Shown piece by piece: positions 13,701 to 25,084 of a stretch of 64,000 nt of DNA. A model generated the notes under the pieces. That model was not told where the DNA came from. It made no database searches and saw only the letters and a program-made list of their open reading frames with translations. The position numbers and the translations under genes were made by a program. The stretch spans positions 75,778,333-75,842,332 of the forward strand of contig OX419756.1 of the NCBI GenBank assembly GCA_948567375.1, in the 5' to 3' direction. This DNA comes from Lunularia cruciata. Taxonomy: Eukaryota; Streptophyta; Marchantiopsida; Lunulariales; Lunulariaceae. Positions within the stretch are counted from its first letter, which is position 1, and each line of letters opens with the position of its first letter.

Positions 13701-14560
13701 AGCTTACATTCCGGTTTTGACCATTGTAGCTTTTCAAGGAGCCAGTTTAGATAGGCATATAATTTCTTGTGTTGATTAAGAGCATTTAGTTCCAAGTATT
13801 TGAGTGCTTAAATCACATGCGTGATGTGCCATATGTTCACTTCAATGGTTAATAAGTGCAATAATTTATCACTCTTTGTCATTTTATCATTTGGTGTACA
13901 TACGATTTTTTGATGTTTTACTTTTTACTTGAATATCAATAGAAACTTTGCTCCTTTGTTTGTTTGATCCTTAGGAATAAATGAGTGTATCTATAAGTGA
14001 TGCCTTGACTACCTTGTTAGAGTTGGTAGTGTTGATAGTAAATAGAAAAGTAAAGGAAGAAGTTCAAGTATATAGAAAGTTGGTCATGTTCAAGTACCTA
14101 ACTAGATTGTGAAGGGTTAACCTAGTATGAAGGGGCCCTTGGTATCAAGGTAGGAAAATATGGTTTACAAACAAGCCTTCTAGTAAAAAATTTAATTGCT
14201 ATAATATGAAGGAGCCTTTGTAGCAAAGGAGCCTACAAGGAGGTAAATAGAACAAGAAAGTTTAAACACAGAGATAAACATTGAACTGAAATATCACTTT
14301 CAAGAGTTGATTGGATTTATTCTAGGTGTGAGTAATTTTATACTTGTGATTTTCTATGATGCACCGGTGTTGGTGACATTACCTTCTTTTTGGAATTGTC
14401 TCTACACAAGAAGTGAAAGATGGAACAATAAAGAACTGAATTTTTTACATTTAATTTATACATTTCTAATTGTATCTTTGTATGGATAAACTATTTTACA
14501 TCAAAATATTGCAATTTGGTGAGTGTGTTATTACAATCATACAAAAGATAAGATTGACAT
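13700..14560 (+). repeat. LTR-like segment upstream of coiled-coil copy 2
   Basis: The block at about 14350-14450 ('gcaccggtgttggtgacatt ... ctttttggaattgtct ... acaataaag') matches blocks at 4500-4570, 25895-25975 and 26410-26490. It is therefore a fourth copy of the 3' part of the LTR-like family. No complete boundaries could be set. Confidence 0.4.
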
Positions 14561-14779
14561 CAAAGGCAAAGGGCAAGAGCCTTCAAAGGTAGCACCAATA
14601 GAGGAACATGTACCCCTCTTCAAATTCTGAGAGAGCAAAGCCCTAATAACTACAGGATCAAAGTTTTGATACATTTATTACGGCCAGTCTTGGAGTTGAT
14701 AGAGCATATTTTACCAATATACCAATACTCCTACCAAGATGTCATCAACTACACCTCTCTTGTCTAAGGACTACACAAG

Positions 14780-15830
14780 AACTCCTACACAATTATGGCA
14801 GAGCAGGCCAAGGCAACAGAAGAAATGGAGAAGATGCAAAGCCAAAACAAGGAGGAAACAAAGAAAGCCAATGCTCTTGTATAGGAGAAATTCAAGGCAA
14901 TGATATCAACTACTTTGCTTCTTGTAGATCAAAAGGAGCAACAAGAAGAAATCAAGAGGCTGGCAAGAGGAATTGAGGGCCCTTCAACGCAAGCAAAATC
15001 AAAAGCAACAAGAGTTTGAAGATTAGTTGAGAGCTTGAGATGAAATAGATAGCATTGAAAGCAAATTGGATGTAGCTTATATGAAGGTGTTAACAATAGA
15101 TGTACAAATGGATGATTACCGCATTAAAGTGAGTCTTCAACTCAAAAATCTACAAGTCAAATTGAAGAAGAAGAATGAATGAAAGGAGGCTGATTGAACC
15201 CAAATGATAGCCAAAGTACAAGCAATTTGCATCAACATAGAAGAAGAAAAGATAAAGATACTCCAATGGATGAAGGAAAAAAGAGACCAGCTAGTGGGCC
15301 TCTTGGAGAAGGCAGTACAAGTAAGGCCAAAACAAACCAAAATCCATGAGCTAAAGTTGTAGATTTAGACTTTGGAAGCAAAGATATACTCAAAAGAACA
15401 ACTAGATCAGCTAGGAGTTCAACTAAAGGAGCATACCAATAAGAAGATCTCCAAATTGATCAATTCTTTACTCTTGAAATAACTCTTGAGGAATCAATCT
15501 ACTCTCTACTCTTCCAATTTAAAGACAATATGTAAAAGATAGATTTGTTAATCAGGATTTACAAAGGCAAAGATAGCTCTTCATAGTAATGTAGCCAAAG
15601 ATCATCAAGCTTTGGACCACTTGTAGCCAAAGACTTTGATAAAAGTAAATATTCTAAGTATGGGTAACCTTTGGCATAAAAGGCCTTTCTAGTGGAAGAC
15701 ACCTTTGGTATAGAAGACCTCTAGCGTTAAACATCTTTGTAGTGGTAGGAAATCTTTTGTAGCCAAAGCTCTTTGGAATTGTAAGTCCAAAGATGGGTAA
15801 ATTTGTAAATTATAATTAGGTAAGATTGGA
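14780..15830 (+). mobile_element. Decayed coiled-coil-coding repeat, copy 2
   Basis: Starts with a Lys/Glu/Gln-rich open stretch (MAEQAKATEEMEKMQSQNKE at about 14795) that continues in broken frames to about 15480. Its later blocks match copy 1 at 2.5-3.3 kb in the same order. It ends in the same CTTTGG-rich tail (15590-15800) and then enters the LTR-like family at 15.84 kb. A coiled-coil protein of a retroelement is the best guess; the family is not recognised. Confidence 0.5.
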
Positions 15831-16130
15831 CACCGTACATGGAAGATACCCAATTAAGTTGCATTAGGATAAGATAAAATAAGCAAATAAGATTAGTGAT
15901 GGAAAATGAAAATGTAATTAAGAGATTTCTAATAATTCACTTAGCCATTGGATCTCTTTGATAAGAGGTAGAAAAATGTCTATAATGTCAATGGGATTTA
16001 AGTTTACTTTTAGAAATCAAAGAATTAGCAAATAGGATGTCCAACTCTCAATTATTTTTTTTTTACAGTGAGTCATTGATTGAATGACTTTGTTGAAAAA
16101 AAGTTGTGGTGACCCACCTTTGCCTCACTT
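15830..16130 (+). repeat. LTR-like segment, truncated copy 2
   Basis: The blocks 'gttgcattaggataagata', 'taattaagagatttctaat' and 'ccattggatctctttgata' match 3500-3600 and 25090-25210. The later blocks of the other copies are missing, so this copy is cut short at about 16.1 kb. Confidence 0.45.
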
Positions 16131-17500
16131 AAGCACAATTTTATTTCTTTTTTTAAGTTTAGTAGTTTAAATACAAAGTGATGCATTAAGTTGGGATGAA
16201 GATGAACACAAGTCATTAGTTGCTAAATGAATCTCTTGTAAAGTAAGGAAGACAAGACAAAGTCCAAATAGACTCATGCGACAAAGGTATCATTTCCCAA
16301 TATAACAACTACAACTTGGTCCAAGTGGTACAAGGATCTAGATTTCATATTGTGACTAAGATTATTGTTAGACCTTCATTCTTATAAACATAAAAGATAC
16401 AAATGAGACTTGGAGAATACAAAGGTGTCAAATTTGGCATGAAAAACTTTGCATTACAAGGTTCCATCCATAGATTATGTGCCATCAAAATGACATGTTG
16501 TCAAAACTCATGTGCCCCACATGAAGTCACTACCAAAGATTGGATTTCTGACTATTTAGCACTAAGTGACATTTATGTGCAACCGCAACCTTTAACTAAT
16601 TGTCATGTAGCTGAAGGACAGACCGGTTTGATAGAAACATTAAATGGTGTCCCTTTCAAAAGGAATCACTTTTTACTTTTTCACTTTTCAATTTCTGAAA
16701 GTTTTGTCGTTTTGTTAGGAATTTATCACTACTCTTGAAAAGATCTGCTTTTCTTGGTAGAGTACAAAAACTCAAGAATTTGTCCAAGAATGTGTTGGGA
16801 ATAGGGTAGATTCTCAAACTAGAAGATTCAACAATGGAAAAATTAATATATTAAAAGTAAGTTTAAATTAGACTATAGGTCCGTGATAAAACCCATTATG
16901 AGTTACAAAACCTTGAGAGGAAATCCTATTTTGTGGATAAAAGAACATTGGCAATGAGTGTTGGGACATGAGTGCTCATCCTTTGGCCAAATATCCATGG
17001 ACACTCCTCAATATGAGCTTTAGGTAATTAAATATGAACTGGTACTATAGGCACTTTCACAAAGAAAGAAGAAAAAAAGCAATCCATAGCAAGATTTGGT
17101 GCCGCTCACTAAATTCTGTGGTTAATAATATTTGTAGATCAGTGGTTCCTATTTGAAAATAAATAAATAAAATGGCTAAGAGAATGGTAAGATATGGGCC
17201 ACCAACCTCAACTACCCAATAAAACCAAGTACTTTGTTGTTGAACACCACTAAAAAAATTACTGTTTGACAAGGCCACGCGACTATCTGACATTATGCAC
17301 GAAGTTTTGCATGGCTTTTCTAATATCTAGATCATCTTGTTTGTTTCTTGTAACACCTAAAATTATGTTATACATGTACCAAGGTACTAAGTCTTTTGGT
17401 TGTCTTTGTAAGAGCCTCACTGCCAAAATACAAAACTCATTAATTGATGGGAAGTCAACAAATGGATATCAACTATACAACCTTAAAGATCCTACTCAAT
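16130..17500. other. No recognisable gene
   Basis: The longest frame is 16403-16738 on the plus strand (111 codons, MRLGEYKGVK...). It has several Cys and His but no spaced motif I recognise and no upstream promoter-like signal. The minus frame 17057-17293 is hydrophobic but lies in AT-rich sequence. Neither is supported as a gene. Confidence 0.4.
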
Positions 17501-17509
17501 GAGTCATAT

Positions 17510-17680
17510 TAAAAATGAACATAAAACTCTTCAAGTCAAAACAAACAGCCTACATAAACCTAAATCAAGCAATTCTCTTCCAACTTCTACACAAAGGGAA
17601 ACCCATAAGTTGGGCATAAATGTTTTGAGAATATATCAATGAGCTATTGGAAGATCATCAAAGGAGGAGCTATGATTGTA
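17510..17680 (+). pseudogene. Gag-like fragment
   Basis: A broken frame with the block SKQTAYINLNQAILFQLL, similar to the block at 9950-10030. Small relic of the coiled-coil repeat family; it is followed at once by the twin hairpins. Confidence 0.35.
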
Positions 17681-17687
17681 CACCCCC

Positions 17688-17740
17688 TTTGTTATGCATT
17701 TTTACATAAGGATTGACCTTATGTAAAAATGCATAACAAA
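17688..17740. repeat. Perfect 24-bp hairpin, loop ATTGA
   Basis: Left arm 17688-17711 and right arm 17717-17740 are exact reverse complements over 24 bp, separated by the 5-base loop ATTGA. The next outward pair (C at 17687, A at 17741) does not match. No mismatch in the arms although the surrounding repeat DNA is badly decayed. Confidence 0.9.
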
Positions 17741-17748
17741 AATCCTTT

Positions 17749-17797
17749 GGTATTTCATTTTCTCTTCTTCTTACGGAAGAAGAGAAAATGAAATACC
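17749..17797. repeat. Perfect 22-bp hairpin, loop TTACG
   Basis: Left arm 17749-17770 and right arm 17776-17797 are exact reverse complements over 22 bp, with loop TTACG. It lies only 8 bases from the preceding perfect hairpin. Confidence 0.9.
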
Positions 17798-17929
17798 CCG
17801 GCCAGTTCCACCATCTAGCATATTTCAATGGGCACTTAGACCTACCTAAATAAGTAAGTAAAATACCGTGAGGCAGATGAGGAGTATGCTTAGTGAATCC
17901 CCCAAAATCAAAAGGAATGACAACATGAT

Positions 17930-19184
17930 AGGCAAAGCCAGTCAATCTGCATCATGAACTGCATTTAATTGGGGAAATGCTACTTTGGAACATAATGAAT
18001 GGTCAGGAAGTGATAATTCCTTCATTAGGATTTTATTGCCTAGAATGCATGATAAGGTGAACATAGGAGATCTAGATGACAAAGTGGAGTTGTTTCAACA
18101 AAAAACAAAACCAAAGACAAAGTTGGATGTCTAGACAAGGAGAAAGCAATGGTAGAAGAGGATGAGGATGTCCCTATCTTCCATTTTGAAAAATACACCA
18201 AAAAAGCAACCACCATCATGGAATTTGTGTTAGTTGTCCTCAACAATGAAATTGTATCAAAATCTATATAAAGAAACCAAATCATGTTAACAAAGAACAT
18301 GATTTGGATAAGGAATCACTTACAAAAGAAGAGATCCTTTGAATAAAGGAGGAAGAGTACACAAGAGAGCGCTTACAATATAAGAGGAGAAATATAACCA
18401 CATCCAACAATCCAACTACCACCCTCAAAGAAGAGAGAGTGGATAGACCAAATCAACCTACAAGCCCAAGGCTAGCAAACAACATATACAAAGAAGGAGA
18501 GCATTATTAAAGAATTCATATGCAGCCTAAAACAAGAAGGCAATTCACTTTCTTGGCTAATGATAATCTATAGGATGAATATAGTGGCACCAATGATGGA
18601 GACATAAGAAGAAATCACGTTTTTCTATAGGGAACTTCATCTTATGATCAAAGACCTTGTAACACCCATACAATATCTCCACCAGCTAGCTCAATCTAGA
18701 GCAAAGGACAAGATCTTACTTTGTAGCAAGCTGAATTATATCAAAGAAAAGTTGGAGATCAAAGAAGTGGCATCTCATGAGAAGGATGGATTCTAGAGAT
18801 GTACCAAAAGGATGAAAAGGAAAAATGTGAGAAAAAAAAACCAGTCTAGTAGAAGATGAAGATGGATATAGACAATCTCAAAAACAAGGTATCCTAACAA
18901 CAAACAAGATATATTGACCAAATATGAGCATAAGATGAGAAAGTGTCAACACTATGAGCAAATTTGGAGGAGGCTAATACCAAGACATCTATTGTAGAAT
19001 CTTGCTACAAGAATCTTAAGGTAATTATGGACCTTTTCTTCAAGATTTCCCTACAAGTCTAAAGTGACAATGAGAGAAAGAAGATGAGCTAAAGGAAAAG
19101 GTTTGTGACAAAGTGATGGTAGAGCTCCAAAGAGTACAAATAAACCTGGAGAAAAAAGAGATGGGGCTACCCGCAATGCTAGGA
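17930..19184 (+). mobile_element. Decayed coiled-coil-coding repeat, copy 3
   Basis: Broken Lys/Glu/Met-rich frames run to the edge of the chromovirus LTR at 19185 (for example the stretch at 18690-18800 and the block at 18840-19130). Composition and word use match the copies at 2.5 and 14.8 kb. The chromovirus 5' LTR appears to have inserted into or next to it. Confidence 0.4.
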
Positions 19185-19606
19185 TGTAATGATATGGAGG
19201 TTACCAACAAGTTAGTCAAGACAAGCAAAGTAGCAAATAGGCCAAACTAGCCTAATATATTCTATAAGCATCTAGGAAGCTTCCTAGCTAGCTTACCATG
19301 CATGCTAAGTAGGTGGCTTCTAGAACAAACCATCTTGGGAAGCTTCTTGGCTAGCTTAGCTTGGATGCCAAGTAAGCGGCTTCTAGAAGGAAGGTTCTTG
19401 AGAAGCTTATTGGTTAGCTTGACTTGCACTCTAAGAAAGTGGCTTTGAGAAAGCTTCTTGAGAAGATTCTGAAGAGCTCTATATATTTCTCTATAAATAC
19501 CAATGCTTAAGCTCATATTAGGCATTGGAGTTCCTTCATTCAAGTGTCCCAATGTGATCTTCCACTCCGATCTTCCATTCTCATATTTCTCTCCTTGGTC
19601 TTTTAT
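19185..19606 (+). repeat. 5' LTR of decayed chromovirus
   Basis: Begins TGTAATGATAT and matches the 3' copy at 24167-24567 block by block: 'gttagtcaagac', 'agcaaataggcca', 'ctagcttagc', the TATA box TATAAATA at 19492-19499, and 'ttccttcattcaagtgtcc' downstream. The match stops near 19606, so the true 3' end of the LTR is uncertain. I could not find a convincing tRNA primer-binding site after it. Confidence 0.65.
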
Positions 19607-19904
19607 ATAGTAGGAATAGAGCGGATGGAATCTATGGACTAGCATATCCATTTAAGCAAAACCATTGGAATTTTGTATCTATATACTACACAAGCATCAT
19701 TTCACTCAATTTATCATCTCATGCTCTAGGTCAATTTTTTTGCATGCAATCACCTTGTATCACACAGATGCAACACATCCACTATAGGTAGTTTGATAGA
19801 GTAGTAGTCATGGTTGCAATGCCCAAGATTATCATTGCCATGTAGCAACAAATTGAGCACCTTACTTGATTGTTGGAAAAATGAGATCATCAACGACAAG
19901 AGCA

Positions 19905-20530
19905 TGTAGGGAGAGAGAACTATTTTGAGAAGAAGAAGAGAAAATCCAATTTCCAAAGCCCAAGGTATTTGAAGGCAAGAATCTCCCAAGTGTAGTGGAG
20001 AATTTTATGTTTGATTGTAAATGTTATTCAAAGCTACAAATCTTCAAGATGAATGGAAACAAGTTCTCGTGGCTTCTAGCCAATTAGATGGAGTACAATG
20101 GTAGTACTTCCAAGTGGAGCAAGCTGAATGTCAATTTGTTGCACCAATCTTGATATAGTACAATTTAAGAGTTAGTGCAATAATTGGTTGATTCTAATCT
20201 ATAAATGTCACACAAGCTACATGAGATAGGTTGGTAGAGTTGAAGTAGTTGGCTTTGTTAGAAGTACATTACTCAATTCCAAAACACTCTCTTGCAAATT
20301 CCAAAAATATTGGAAAGTAAAGCTCCGGATCAATTTGTGAGGGCTTGAAGTCACAAACTAGATAAGAGGTGAACATGTAAGAGCCAAAACACTTGGAAGA
20401 AGTCTTGCATTTGGCCAAACACATTGATTCCTTGGTTGACAACTTGGTCTTGATCTTGACCTCCATAGAACCTACCAATACACTACACATGCATGGAAGA
20501 GTTAGCACCAATGGAGATTGATGTCAATCC
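19905..20530 (+). pseudogene. Chromovirus gag remnant
   Basis: The decayed frame reads the usual gag blocks of plant Ty3/gypsy elements: VFEGKNLPSVVENFMFDCKC (about 19970), then NGNKFSWLLANQMEY, and a later broken block corresponding to the 'EALHLAKHID' region near 20400. Stops interrupt each block. No zinc knuckle was found, which is common in some chromovirus clades or may be loss. Confidence 0.55.
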
Positions 20531-20667
20531 AATAGAGATCACTTGGCATTGCAAATAGAGAAAAATTGTGACAAAATGGTAGTTGTTTTTATTGTCACCA
20601 AATTGGACATTGCAGTGCTTCATTCCATTCAAGAATAGGTGATCTTGACAAATTCCCTAGATGTAGT

Positions 20668-21120
20668 TTGTGGAGTAGAATGATCAGGGAAACAAGGAAT
20701 CCTAATAAGAGATTTCAAGTTGCTGCGAGGAACTTGATTAGTTCCAATGAGATTGAAGGCTCAACCTATTCAAGTTTGCTTCACTTTCAAGGTATGATAT
20801 CTGAACATGGTTGTAGGATTTTGGTTGATTCTAAAAGGTCAAAGAATGGCATGTCTATGCAATTTGCAAAGGAATTATATATTCATGTCAAGCTAATAAT
20901 TGGAAGCAAATTGATGATGGCGGATGGTAGAAAGGGTTATGCATTCTGTACCTCACATCTTGTTACATTCAAGATTGGGAAAGATTATTAAAAGTGTATG
21001 AGGTTTGTAGTGGCACCTCTACACTATGATGTCATTCTAGGTTTGCCTTGGTTTGAACATCATATGGTTCAATTTGATTGGACTCGATGAAAAATTCAAG
21101 TACAACACCAAGATAGGAAT
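20668..21120 (+). pseudogene. Chromovirus aspartic protease remnant
   Basis: An open frame of 107 codons contains ILVDSKRSKNGMSMQFAKEL at about 20818-20877, the protease active-site region with the expected Asp-Ser-Gly at 20827 now Asp-Ser-Lys. After a stop, the same frame carries the block LHYDVILGLPWFEHH (about 21020-21066), the conserved 'D.ILG..W' end of retropepsins. The loss of the active-site Gly alone would inactivate it. Confidence 0.65.
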
Positions 21121-21399
21121 TTCATATTAGGTTGTTTGGCACCTCTGAGTAAGACAACTAAGAATAATCAATCCCAAGATAGGAAGTTTGTTAGGAAAGC
21201 AACCATAGAGCAAGCTTTGAATAAAGATACATCCCAAGATGGGAAGTTTATCAATAAAGTAGCCGTAAAGTAAGCTTTGGAAGAAAACAAGTCTATTTTC
21301 ACAATGTGGATCAAGCTGATTACACATGGAGAATCTGAGGAGGGCCAAAAGCATGATTGAGCAATGGTTGATCAAGTAGTTTAAGAGCTTTTAGATATA

Positions 21400-22060
21400 T
21401 TTATAGATGATCTGCCAAAGGGATTACCCTTTGATCATGGTATGCCCTTCAAGATTGAGTTGTTGCCAAGAAGTGCTCCAATGAGTAGACCCATCTATCG
21501 ACTCTCACCAAAGGAATTAGACAAGCTTCAAATAACATTGATAAATTTTTTGGAGAAGGATTTCAAATGACATAATACATCTCTTTGGGAAGCACTAGTG
21601 CTATTTGTTCCAAAAAAGGATGGAGGACTCTACTTGTGTATTGATTATTGTGGTCTCAACAAACAAACAATGAAGAATGCATATTACTTGCCTCACATTG
21701 ATGACTTACTAGATGAATTGAGTGGAGCATGATACTTCTCTATGTTAGATATTTGAAGTGGCAAATTCCTGTTGATAAAGAGGATGTGCAAAAGACTACC
21801 TTTTGTACAAGGTATAGGCACTTTGAGTGGAGAGTTCTACCTTTTGGACTCACTAGTGCTCCAATAGTCTTCATGGATCAGATGCATCAGGTGTTGGATG
21901 GGCTATTGGATAAGTACATGGTGGTGTTCTTGGATGACATCTTAATCTATAGCAAGACAAAGGCAAAACATGTAAATCATATGCAATAAGTCATGGAAAA
22001 CTATATCAATGGAAGTTCTACTACAAGAAGTCCAAGTGTGCTTTTGGTAAAAAGAAGTTA
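21400..22060 (+). pseudogene. Chromovirus reverse transcriptase remnant
   Basis: The RT blocks are present in order: a proline-rich entry (21420-21530), LCIDY at about 21634, the '[11 protein letters not shown]' block at about 21690, and an open frame 21729-21989 holding FGLTSAPIVFMDQM and the catalytic block FLDDILIY at 21927-21950. In-frame TGA codons at about 21730 and 21757 replace Trp and Arg of the family consensus. The polymerase is therefore dead. Confidence 0.8.
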
Positions 22061-22359
22061 CTTTCTTGGGTCACAAGATCTCATTGATGGGGATCAAGAT
22101 GGAAGAGGAGAAAATCAAAGCTATTATTGATTGGCCTACTCCAAATGGTGCCATAGAAGTGTAGACATTTAATGAATTGGCAAGTTTTTACCAACGGTTC
22201 ATCCACTACATGTTCATGTGGTAGCGCCATTGACCGACCTCTTGGAGAAGAGGTCGGCCAAGCTTTTAGTGGACCACTAAGCATAAAGAAGCATTCTAAA
22301 AGTTGAAACATATGGTGTCTTCAAGACCCATTCTTCAACCATATGATCCTCAACTATCT

Positions 22360-22660
22360 TCTATAGTTGATTTTGATGCTTTTAACTTTACCATTGGAGC
22401 CATATTGTAGTAAGAATTTCCATATGGGTTACATCCCATTGTTGACTAAACACTATAGAAAGGAATTACTCTACTCAATATCAAGAAAAACTAGCAATAA
22501 TATATGCCACCAAGGTTTGGGGATATTATCTCTTGGGGAAACAAGTGATCATGCAAACCAATTACAAACCCTTGTTGCAGACATTACATTTGGAGCACAT
22601 AAAGAATCAACATCATTGATGGGAGGAACAACTACAATTTTTTGACATCAAACCTAGTCA
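22360..22660 (+). pseudogene. Chromovirus RNase H remnant
   Basis: The block TNYKPLLQTLHLEHI (about 22555-22600) stands where the family has 'TDHKSLKYLL', with the catalytic Asp replaced by Asn. Several frames are needed to follow it, so it is degenerate. Confidence 0.55.
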
Positions 22661-22699
22661 GTTCTATGTCATCCTTGATGCCATATCACAATGATCTCA

Positions 22700-23620
22700 T
22701 TTGAAGTCTCTTCCTCTCATCACTACAACAATTACAATGTTGTTAGTTGACTCCAAAGTCCAAATCAAGTTTAGGATAGCTTTACAACATGATCCCTTCT
22801 TTCATATGGTACAAGTTTGTCTTGCAGAATATGACAAGGAGTACAACACCTTCTCCTTCAAGAAAGGCCTTCTATTCTATGAGAACCGGATCTATAGTCT
22901 AGCCAAGGGTGATCTCCAACTTGTGCACCTTCAAGAAACCCATGATTTACCAATAGTTGGTCACATGGGTGTGGACAAGACCTTGGATACCCTCCAACAC
23001 CAATGGTGGTGGCCCAACATAGGATAAGATGTTTGAGAGTTTGTTCGATCTTGTGAGAGCTACCAATGTAACAAGGCCATCAACCAAAAATCGAGTGGAC
23101 TCCTTCAACCACTCCCTATTTCCTCTGCTTGATGGGAACACATGAGCTTAGATCTCATCTTATCCTTACCCAAGACAAAGCAAGATCACATAGCAATCAT
23201 GGTGTTTGTGGATAAGCTTAGTAAGAAAATCCATTTGGCACCAATCTTTGATACCATGGATGCTCCGAACATTGGTGTAGATCTACTTCAACAATATCTT
23301 CAAGCATCATGAGATGCCTTGTGTACTCATCTTTAGCCATGATCCTCAATTCACTAGAAAATTTTAGCAAGCACTCTTCCAAATACTCAACACCAAGCTT
23401 ACTTTGTCCACAACCTATCATTCTCAAATTGATGGACAAACTAAACATGCAAATTGCACCTTGGAGGATATGCTTCATGCCAAACTCAATGTTCACCATA
23501 CCAATTGGGATGAGTGTTTTATAGTTTTTTAGTTTACTTATAATAATTCTAATCTCATACCATCTCATGTTCCTCATACGTCCACCTTCTTGAATACCAT
23601 ATCCCAATCCCTACAACAAG
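22700..23620 (+). pseudogene. Chromovirus integrase remnant
   Basis: The zinc-binding HHCC region begins in the open frame 22701-23027 (His codons at 22941 and 22962, block GHMGVDKTLDTLQHQWWWP). The Cys pair at 23053-23070 has one Cys changed to Tyr. The catalytic core follows with SLDLILSLP at about 23144-23170 and a decayed HDPQFT block at about 23336. Downstream the frame is broken repeatedly. Confidence 0.7.
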
Positions 23621-23954
23621 CCAAATCTCATCTCCTTGTTGCACAAAATCATCAGAAATAATATGCGGACCAACATCATCATGATCTCACTTTTCAACTT
23701 GGTCATAAGGTTCTACTTTATTCTAATAACCTACCCCTCCCACTTGATACCCAAGTCCATAAACTTACTCCCAATTAGATACGTCCATTTGATGTCACCC
23801 AAATCATTTCTCTTGTTGCTGATTGACTTGCCTTGCCTTCTTATATACAAAACCACCATGTCTTTCACATTTCCAAGTTGAAACCCTTTATTTCTAATCC
23901 ATCTTCTTTTCTTCTCATGTCCACCCTCTCCTCCTCTTTTGCTTATCAACGATC

Positions 23955-24135
23955 ATAAAGAGTATGAAGTGGATTGTATCCTTGCACTTTACCACATTCA
24001 ACATGGCCGCCAACAATATGTTGAGTACAAGGTCTTATAGAAAGGATATCCCTCTCATGATGCCACTTGGGAGCCTCTTTCTCATCTCCAGAATGCAAAA
24101 ATGGCCATCTAGGAGTTTGAAGCTTCAATGGTGAC
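23955..24135 (+). pseudogene. Chromodomain remnant of chromovirus
   Basis: Reads YEVDCILALYHIQHGRQQYV then VEYKVL, a stop at the first Trp position, then GYPSHDATWEPLSHLQNAK. This is the chromodomain pattern of plant chromoviruses, which binds modified histone H3 and steers integration to heterochromatin. One Trp codon of the aromatic cage region is a TAG. It directly precedes the 3' LTR. Confidence 0.8.
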
Positions 24136-24166
24136 AAAGATATCACCAACTAGTGGTGCGGGAACA

Positions 24167-24567
24167 TGTAACAATATAGATGTTACCTATGAGTTAGTCA
24201 AGACTAAAAAAGTAGCAAATAGGCCATATTAGCCTAAAATATTTTGGAGGCATCTAGGAAACTTATTGGTACCTTCCAAGTATTAGATAACCTACATGCC
24301 AAGTGGTGACTCCTAGGAGGAAGCTTCTTGGCTAGCTTAGCCAACACGTCAAGTAGGTGGCTTCTAGAAGGAAGCTCCTTGAGAAGCTTCTTGGTTAGCT
24401 TGAATTGCACTCTAAGAAAGTGGCTTTGAAGAAGCTTCTCAAGAGCCTTGTATATTTCCCTATAAATACAAAAGCCTAAGCTCATGTTGGGTCATTTGGA
24501 GTTCCTTCATTCAAGTGTCCTTATGTGATCTTCCACTCTGGTCTTCCATTCTTGGTCTTTTACATAG
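24167..24567 (+). repeat. 3' LTR of decayed chromovirus (truncated)
   Basis: Begins TGTAACAATAT after a short purine-rich stretch (GTGGTGCGGGAACA at 24153-24166) that fits a polypurine tract. It matches the 5' copy up to about 24567, including TATAAATA at 24461-24468. Beyond that it is replaced by a coiled-coil repeat. Confidence 0.65.
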
Positions 24568-24569
24568 AG

Positions 24570-25080
24570 TATACAATGACTCAACTCTTGGACAAACTAG
24601 AATGAATAGCCTATGAAAACCTCTAGCATACAAAGATAGAGGACCTCAAGACACAAATAAATATGCTAGAAAGGAATTTCTATACAAAAAAACTATCAAA
24701 TTCATTATCTCTCAAGCTGCAAGGCCTTACTAACTCCAAGTTATGGGAGATGCAAACTAGCTTTGCACAAGAAGTTGCAAGTACAAGGAGTTTGCAGAGC
24801 TTATTCAAATATGCAAAGGAGCGGTAGTTCATTGCAATTGTACCTAGATTGTCTAGAAAAAGAGTGATAACTTCATATAAAATGAGCAATGGCCAACTTT
24901 TTAAAGAAAAACTACAATCCATCTTGTAGTTAGGATAAGACTTTTTTTGTAAGCATAGCCCAAGACTCTTTGTATCTTTACATACTTTCTACATTGCTAG
25001 TTAGGTTACAATACAAAGATCTTGTGTTAGCTTATCCCTTGATAAAATAGCAATAGACAAAAAATCAAGAGGCTAAGGTG
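24570..25080 (+). mobile_element. Decayed coiled-coil-coding repeat, copy 4
   Basis: Short Lys/Gln/Leu-rich broken frames between the truncated chromovirus LTR and the next LTR-like segment. Composition and the following LTR-like blocks match the other copies. Confidence 0.35.
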
Positions 25081-25084
25081 GCCA

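Larger units (their letters stand above)
19185..24567 (+). mobile_element. Decayed Ty3/gypsy chromovirus
   Basis: About 5.4 kb element with matching LTR copies at both ends and, between them in canonical order, gag, protease, RT, RNase H, integrase and a chromodomain. All coding parts carry stops and frame shifts (for example TGA for expected Trp and Arg codons in the RT near 21730 and 21757), so it cannot make a polyprotein. The chromodomain places it with plant chromoviruses. The 3' LTR is truncated where a coiled-coil repeat begins. Confidence 0.8.

Noticed and set aside
17057-17293. 78-codon minus-strand hydrophobic ORF
   Set aside because: AT-rich context, no motif, no repeat or homologue seen in the window.
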